Origin: Candidatus Pacearchaeota archaeon
GTDB taxonomy: Archaea; Nanobdellota; Nanobdellia; Pacearchaeales; GW2011-AR1
DNA length: 9,012 bases
Reading direction: 5' to 3'
Assembly: GCA_017609695.1 (NCBI GenBank)
Contig: JAFCDM010000015.1
Location: 1 to 9,012, forward strand
The notes beneath the pieces are model-generated. The model was not told the DNA's origin. It saw nothing but the letters and a program-made list of their open reading frames with translations, and searched no databases. This document shows, piece after piece, positions 5,596-9,012 of this stretch (position 1 is the stretch's first letter; the number at the start of each line of letters is the position of its first letter). The position numbers and the translations under genes were made by a program.

Positions 5596-5991
5596 ATGGA
5601 AAATATTAGTAGAAAAGATAAAAAATTAACAGGAGGGGTTGTTTTATTAGTTTTAATCATACTTTTAATTGCATTTACTCTTTGGGGGATTCCAAAATAT
5701 AAAGTATATTCAAGAGAATTAAATGGAAAAGCTCAGCTTAAAGAAGCAGAATGGAATAAACAAGTTGCAATAGAAGAAGCAAAAGCATTAAAAGAATCTG
5801 CAGAGCTTGTAAAACAAGCAGAAATAATAAGGGCTGAAGGAGTTGCTGAAGCTAATAAAATTATCGCTGGAAGTATAACTGAAAATTATTTAAAATACAA
5901 ATTTATTGAAGGATTAAATGATGGAAATACTGAAACCATCTATGTTCCAACAGAAGCAAACATCCCAATTCTAGAAATTAAACAAGAATAA
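5596..5991 (+). CDS. Short membrane-anchored coiled-coil protein, like the C-terminal part of SPFH/'membrane protease subunit' proteins
   Basis: The 131-residue protein has one membrane segment at about 14-33. An Ala/Glu/Lys-rich helix likely to form a coiled coil follows at about 40-95, and the C-terminal tail has IYVPTEANIPILE (115-127). The stretches ELNGKAQLKEAEWNKQ (41-56), EIIRAEGVAEANKIIA (76-91) and the YVPTEA...PILE tail match what follows the SPFH (band 7) domain in stomatin/HflC-like proteins and in short proteins often labelled 'membrane protease subunit'. The globular SPFH domain itself is absent, and nothing suggests a recent deletion: the gene has its own promoter and start. 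A membrane scaffolding role is inferred. It ends one base from the convergent small gene on its right. Confidence 0.8.
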   Translation: MENISRKDKKLTGGVVLLVLIILLIAFTLWGIPKYKVYSRELNGKAQLKEAEWNKQVAIEEAKALKESAELVKQAEIIRAEGVAEANKIIAGSITENYLKYKFIEGLNDGNTETIYVPTEANIPILEIKQE

Positions 5992-5992
5992 A

Positions 5993-6193
5993 TCATTTCT
6001 GGGTTCTTAATAATTTAATCCTTTTAAGTTTAATTCTCCCTTCAGAAGTTTCAGAAAGTTTTTTAAAAAATCTCCTAGAGATAATTATTTGAGCATCTAA
6101 AAAAGGTTTTAATTTACTTTTCCATTTATCTGGATTTTCCTTAACATATTTAGCCCATCTTTCAATCTGTTCTTTATGTGATTTATCTCTCAT
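5993..6193 (-). CDS. Small basic protein paired with a nucleotidyltransferase
   Basis: This 66-residue, helix-rich, Lys/Arg-rich protein has no cysteines and no membrane segment. Recognisable stretches are IERWAKYVKENPDKWKSKLK (10-29) and FLDAQIIISRRFF (31-43), followed by a basic C-terminus (RIKLKRIKLLRTQK). I believe similar small proteins occur in other archaea, but I cannot assign a family. Its ATG lies inside the end of the upstream nucleotidyltransferase gene (11-base overlap), so the two are translated from one message. A GGAG about 11 bases before the ATG may assist. The arrangement suggests that the products act together, possibly as a toxin-antitoxin or modification pair; this is inference from gene order only. 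Confidence 0.75.
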   Translation of the reverse strand: MRDKSHKEQIERWAKYVKENPDKWKSKLKPFLDAQIIISRRFFKKLSETSEGRIKLKRIKLLRTQK

Positions 6194-6749
6194 TTAATCT
6201 AAATCTCCTAATTTTTTCCTTAATCTTATTTATTTCTTTTTCATCAATCTCTTCTTCATAAACTAATCTTAAATGCTTTGCATCTTCAAGATCTTTTTCA
6301 GATTTTAACAATTCCTCTTTAAAAGCAATATTCATGTTAATAGAAGAAAAATAAACATCTAAACCAGTTAATTCTAATTTTTGTCTTGTTTTAATTTGTT
6401 CTTCATCTAATTCATCTTTTACAAATTTAATTTCCATTTCTGGAACAAATTCGTCTTTTCTTGTATATCTCACACTATCACCTTTAACAAGATAATCATA
6501 AATAATTAAAGGATCATCAGATTGAATACATACAAATTTTTTTTTAGATAATTCTTTGTGTATTTTAATAAAATTAATCCCAGAAACCCTTTCAATAATC
6601 ATATCAATATCTTCTGTTGCTCTACTCCTACCATGAGCAATAGCTACAAAACCAGAAACAATAATATATTTAATATATTTCTCAATAATCTTAACAAAAT
6701 CTATAACAAATTTATCTAAAATAGTTTTGTCATCAACTCCTCTTTCCAT
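6183..6749 (-). CDS. Nucleotidyltransferase-fold protein (toxin-antitoxin-like)
   Basis: The 188-residue protein has the sequence core of a minimal DNA polymerase beta-type nucleotidyltransferase. IIVSGFVAIAHGRSRATEDID (29-49) contains the G-F motif, the G-R-x-R-A-T segment common in AbiEii/DUF6036-like families, and the D47-x-D49 metal-binding pair. The third carboxylate could be E106 (EMEIKF). SEKDLEDAKHLR in the C-terminal part matches the 'R/S-x-KD-x-D' helix typical of these stand-alone enzymes. Such proteins transfer nucleotides to tRNA, proteins or small molecules, or act as antitoxins; the substrate here is unknown. A TATA box is 26.5 bases upstream of the ATG at 6749. The small basic gene overlaps its last 11 bases. 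It lies just downstream of the tRNA-Leu gene on the same strand. Confidence 0.85.
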   Translation of the reverse strand: MERGVDDKTILDKFVIDFVKIIEKYIKYIIVSGFVAIAHGRSRATEDIDMIIERVSGINFIKIHKELSKKKFVCIQSDDPLIIYDYLVKGDSVRYTRKDEFVPEMEIKFVKDELDEEQIKTRQKLELTGLDVYFSSINMNIAFKEELLKSEKDLEDAKHLRLVYEEEIDEKEINKIKEKIRRFRLNER

Positions 6750-6770
6750 TTTAAGAATAAATCAAGATTC

Positions 6771-6778
6771 TATTTAAT
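6771..6778 (-). promoter_or_regulatory. TATA box for the nucleotidyltransferase pair
   Basis: ATTAAATA on the minus strand, about 26.5 bases upstream of the ATG at 6749. It lies between the tRNA 3' end and the gene, so the pair has its own promoter. Confidence 0.55.
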
Positions 6779-6801
6779 CTTTTCTATAATTTACAAACAA
6801 A

Positions 6802-6885
6802 TGCAGGAAAGAGGATTCGAACCCCTGTAGGCACTAAGCCACTGCGGCCTAAACGCAGCCCATTTGACCACTCTGGCATTCCTGC
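6802..6885 (-). tRNA. tRNA-Leu, anticodon UAG
   Basis: The 84-base minus-strand RNA folds as a class II tRNA. The acceptor stem is GCAGGAA/TTCCTGC with discriminator A. The D stem is CCA/TGG. The anticodon stem is CTGCG/CGCAG with loop TTTAGGC, giving anticodon UAG (6849-6851) for CUA and related Leu codons. The long variable arm has a GGC/GCC stem, and the T stem AGGGG/CCTCT closes the TTCGAAT loop. Class II shape, UAG anticodon and A73 agree on leucine. CCA is not encoded, so the 3' end must be made by RNase Z plus CCA addition. No intron is seen. A TATA box lies about 27 bases upstream. Confidence 0.97.
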
Positions 6886-6908
6886 ATAGAATTAAAGAGA
6901 AATTTTGG

Positions 6909-6916
6909 TATAAAAA
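6909..6916 (-). promoter_or_regulatory. TATA box for tRNA-Leu
   Basis: TTTTTATA on the minus strand, centred about 27.5 bases from the mature 5' end. This predicts transcription beginning at or within a base or two of the tRNA, with almost no 5' leader for RNase P to remove. Confidence 0.5.
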
Positions 6917-6941
6917 GCTATTGATTTCTATTTTTTAATCA

Positions 6942-7322
6942 TCATTTAACCTTACTCTTATCTATAACATAATTTTTAAAACCAATAGAATTATTTGAAA
7001 AATCTAAAAGATGATATTTTTTCCCTTCATTTTTCTTAATAAAATCTTGAATAGCCTTTAAAAATTTCTTTTTATTAACAATTACTAATTCATCGGGTTT
7101 AGGATTTTTTTTAAGATAATCTTTTGTTGATTTACTTAAACACTTCTTTTTCCAACCTAAAATTTCTATCTTCCCTTCTTTATCATAAAAAAGTTCATAA
7201 CCAACCCCATTCCAATCTTCAAGAACAGGATGAACCTTCAAAAATTCTGGATTATTATCCCTATCAATATCTAAAATCCCCATTAAATAAATCTTAACAA
7301 CCCCAATATCTTTATTTTTCAT
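6942..7322 (-). CDS. Protein of unknown function with a Ca-loop-like motif, overlapping the peptidase gene
   Basis: I do not recognise this 126-residue protein. There is no signal peptide or membrane segment, so it appears cytoplasmic. ILDIDRDNNPEFL (16-28) has the D18-x-D20-x-D22-x3-E26 spacing of EF-hand-like or FG-GAP/VCBS calcium loops (compare 'D-x-D-x-D-G-x-x-E'). The region LEDWNGVGYELFYDKEGKIE (34-53) looks like beta hairpins, and the C-terminal half is Lys-rich. Its ATG overlaps the peptidase stop codon by four bases (ATGA). A GGAGG (7331-7335) sits eight bases before the start, the best Shine-Dalgarno sequence in the window. It is therefore translated from the peptidase message, and a role in peptidase regulation or export is possible but unproven. 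Confidence 0.8.
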   Translation of the reverse strand: MKNKDIGVVKIYLMGILDIDRDNNPEFLKVHPVLEDWNGVGYELFYDKEGKIEILGWKKKCLSKSTKDYLKKNPKPDELVIVNKKKFLKAIQDFIKKNEGKKYHLLDFSNNSIGFKNYVIDKSKVK

Positions 7323-8965
7323 CTTCTAAACCTCCAAATTACAATCACAATCAAAACAAAAAAACCAATAATAAAACCAAAACCTAAAAAATATCCAAAA
7401 TTATTTCCAAGTTTACAATATTCCTGACTTTCACAATCTGGGTCACAAATGCTTGTTTCACAAAAACCATCTTTGATATCACAATCAACAGCACAATTCA
7501 AATGGTTCTCCTCTGCATCACAAACATCATTACCACAATTATCAGAAAAAACACTTAAAGAAGTAGACACTATTTGTTCTTCATCCCTATAAACAACTAA
7601 ATTTTCAGCTTCAGAAGAATAAGGCAAACTTAAAGCAAAATCAAAATTATCTTCATAAACAAGTTTTCCAAAAGTTCCTGGAAGAGGATATAATTTATCA
7701 GGGATATAAAGATTTGAAACAAAAACCTCTTTTTCATTTTTATCTTTTACTTTAACTTCATAATCAGATTCCCTATAATCAACACCAGAACTAATAGGTT
7801 TAAGAAAAACACTATCAACTTTAATCTCGCCTTGGTTATACTTCATCTTAACAAAATAACTTTTAGGAATTCCTTTTTCATAATCAGAATTTGATTTATC
7901 TGAAGAATACTTATTCATTAACCAACTTAAATGTTCTTCACAAACATCATTAAATTCTGGATACAAATCATACATAATAGATTTATCTTTTACAGAACGA
8001 TATAAATTAGAATAAGTACACCCTTCATAGCACCCACCAATATCCTTCCATTTTTCACAGCCTTCTTCAGCACAATTAATTTCATCAACTTCACCTATAG
8101 CATAATCTCCATAATAATCAGAATAAACATACTCATCAGCCAAATCTCCAAAACTATGCCCAACCTCATGAACCAGAATTAAATTTGAATCTTTATTCTC
8201 AGCACATATCTTTGAATAAGAAGATGCAGAACCACAAAAATCCTTATTATTTATTAAAATTAAAACACTCCCGGTCCCACATTTTGAAGCCTCTTCAAAA
8301 ACAGCAACATTATCACAACAAACAATTGTAGAAACATTTTTACAGCCCACACTACATTTTAAATCTTGTGAAACATTTATTGTTAAAAAAGAAAATTTAT
8401 CTTTATTAGATTTAAAAGGTTCTATTTCCAACAAAGAATCCTTTCCAGTAATAAGAGCCTTAGCTTGTTTTTTAAACTCTGAATAATCTTCATAACCATA
8501 AGGCAACATAATAAAATTTATATCTCCAAATCCATAAAGACTTTCACATTTTGATTCAGAAATTTCAAAAGAATTCAAAACCTTTCCCCCACTAACAACC
8601 CCATACTTACCAAAATCAAGATTTGAAGAATCAAAAAACCCTCCATAAACTCCATCATTTGCTTTTTTATCATGATGATTTCCATCATCATATAAATTTA
8701 ATAAAGAAGAATAGTCTCCTTTTTCAACAAATAAATTCAAATCTTGTTGTTCCCTTTGTTTAGAATAAACAGCATTAATTAAAAAAACAGTTCCCTTTTG
8801 AGAACTAACAGGATTAACTTCCACAATAATATCCTCAGAAACAGGATATTCAGGAATAACATCTTTCACTGCACTTATTTTAACTAAAAGAAAAACACCT
8901 ACAATAATCATGATAACAGAAAGAACAATGACAACCAATGCACCTATACTTAATTTTATTCCCAT
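7319..8965 (-). CDS. Membrane-anchored surface zinc metallopeptidase, M64 (IgA peptidase) type
   Basis: The 548-residue protein has a membrane segment at each end (about 7-30 and 521-543), so most of it should lie outside the cell. An N-terminal beta domain contains LYDDGNHHDKKANDGVY (91-107), the Asp-rich loop pattern of extracellular Ig-like domains. The catalytic site is LVHEVGHSFGDLADEY (264-279): H266 and H270 bind zinc, E267 is the general base, and D277 or E278 is probably the third ligand. The HE..GHSFG.LADEY form is characteristic of M64. SIMYDLYPEF (329-338) may provide the Met-turn. Ten cysteines around 204-317 suggest disulfides. Residues 477-517 hold eight cysteines in CG.DVC..EEN..NC..DC-like modules before the C-terminal anchor. 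Substrate unknown; degradation of host or neighbour surface proteins is a guess. A TATA box lies 24.5 bases upstream. The 126-residue gene overlaps its stop. Confidence 0.9.
   Translation of the reverse strand: MGIKLSIGALVVIVLSVIMIIVGVFLLVKISAVKDVIPEYPVSEDIIVEVNPVSSQKGTVFLINAVYSKQREQQDLNLFVEKGDYSSLLNLYDDGNHHDKKANDGVYGGFFDSSNLDFGKYGVVSGGKVLNSFEISESKCESLYGFGDINFIMLPYGYEDYSEFKKQAKALITGKDSLLEIEPFKSNKDKFSFLTINVSQDLKCSVGCKNVSTIVCCDNVAVFEEASKCGTGSVLILINNKDFCGSASSYSKICAENKDSNLILVHEVGHSFGDLADEYVYSDYYGDYAIGEVDEINCAEEGCEKWKDIGGCYEGCTYSNLYRSVKDKSIMYDLYPEFNDVCEEHLSWLMNKYSSDKSNSDYEKGIPKSYFVKMKYNQGEIKVDSVFLKPISSGVDYRESDYEVKVKDKNEKEVFVSNLYIPDKLYPLPGTFGKLVYEDNFDFALSLPYSSEAENLVVYRDEEQIVSTSLSVFSDNCGNDVCDAEENHLNCAVDCDIKDGFCETSICDPDCESQEYCKLGNNFGYFLGFGFIIGFFVLIVIVIWRFRR
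7331..7335 (-). promoter_or_regulatory. Shine-Dalgarno sequence for the 126-residue gene
   Basis: GGAGG on the minus strand, separated from the ATG at 7322 by eight bases and lying inside the peptidase coding end. It fixes this start and contrasts with the leaderless first genes. Confidence 0.75.
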
Positions 8966-8985
8966 AAAATTAAAAGTAAAACCTA

Positions 8986-8995
8986 TTTTAAATAT
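8986..8995 (-). promoter_or_regulatory. TATA box for the surface peptidase operon
   Basis: ATATTTAAAA on the minus strand, with TTTAAA centred about 24.5 bases upstream of the ATG at 8965. It predicts a leaderless or nearly leaderless message for the peptidase and its overlapping partner. Confidence 0.6.
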
Positions 8996-9012
8996 GTTCC
9001 TTTATATTTTTT

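Noticed and set aside
1..9012. CRISPR array, insertion sequence or integrase attachment site
   Set aside because: No regularly spaced repeats, transposase or integrase gene was seen, and the tRNA-Leu has no duplicated 3' end nearby.

Overview
The window is a gene-dense, strongly A+T-rich piece of an archaeal chromosome. Archaeal identity rests on a transcription factor B gene (TFB), archaeal ribosomal protein S8e, an archaeal Sm-like protein, RNase Z, and promoters with a TTTAAA/TTTATAAA box about 26 bases upstream of start codons. A small-genome DPANN lineage of the Woesearchaeota/Pacearchaeota kind is likely. The grounds are the very low G+C, the small compact genes, and a Cys-rich surface protein with a TGYAI motif right after its N-terminal membrane segment. 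This placement is inference.

Layout from left to right. Positions 1-648 (minus) hold the first 216 residues of a Cys-rich, membrane-anchored surface protein that runs off the left edge. Positions 649-1017 have no gene but contain a promoter-like box, a G+C-rich hairpin predicted to begin at the transcription start, and two overlapping, mutually exclusive inverted repeats just before RNase Z (rnz, 1018-1914, plus). Positions 1895-2713 hold three small minus-strand genes: a Cys-rich 66-residue protein, the Sm-like protein, and a 67-residue possible zinc-binding protein. Divergent from these is S8e (2917-3285), followed by a 129-residue protein of unknown function, TFB, a YjdF/DUF2238-like membrane protein, and a short membrane-anchored coiled-coil protein resembling the C-terminal part of SPFH/'membrane protease subunit' proteins.

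From 5993 to the right edge everything is on the minus strand. In order of transcription these are: a 548-residue surface metallopeptidase of M64 type with an overlapping 126-residue partner gene, a tRNA-Leu(UAG), and a nucleotidyltransferase-fold protein overlapped by a small basic protein.

The core genes serve information processing: tRNA 3'-end maturation, RNA binding, ribosome structure and transcription initiation. The accessory genes are two surface proteins, a possible toxin-antitoxin-like pair and several unknowns. First genes of transcription units look leaderless. The clearest Shine-Dalgarno sequence lies before a gene internal to an operon. The most unusual points are the alternative hairpins before rnz, three copies of a TATA-like element before TFB, the nucleotidyltransferase/small basic protein pair, and the peptidase/Ca-loop protein pair.
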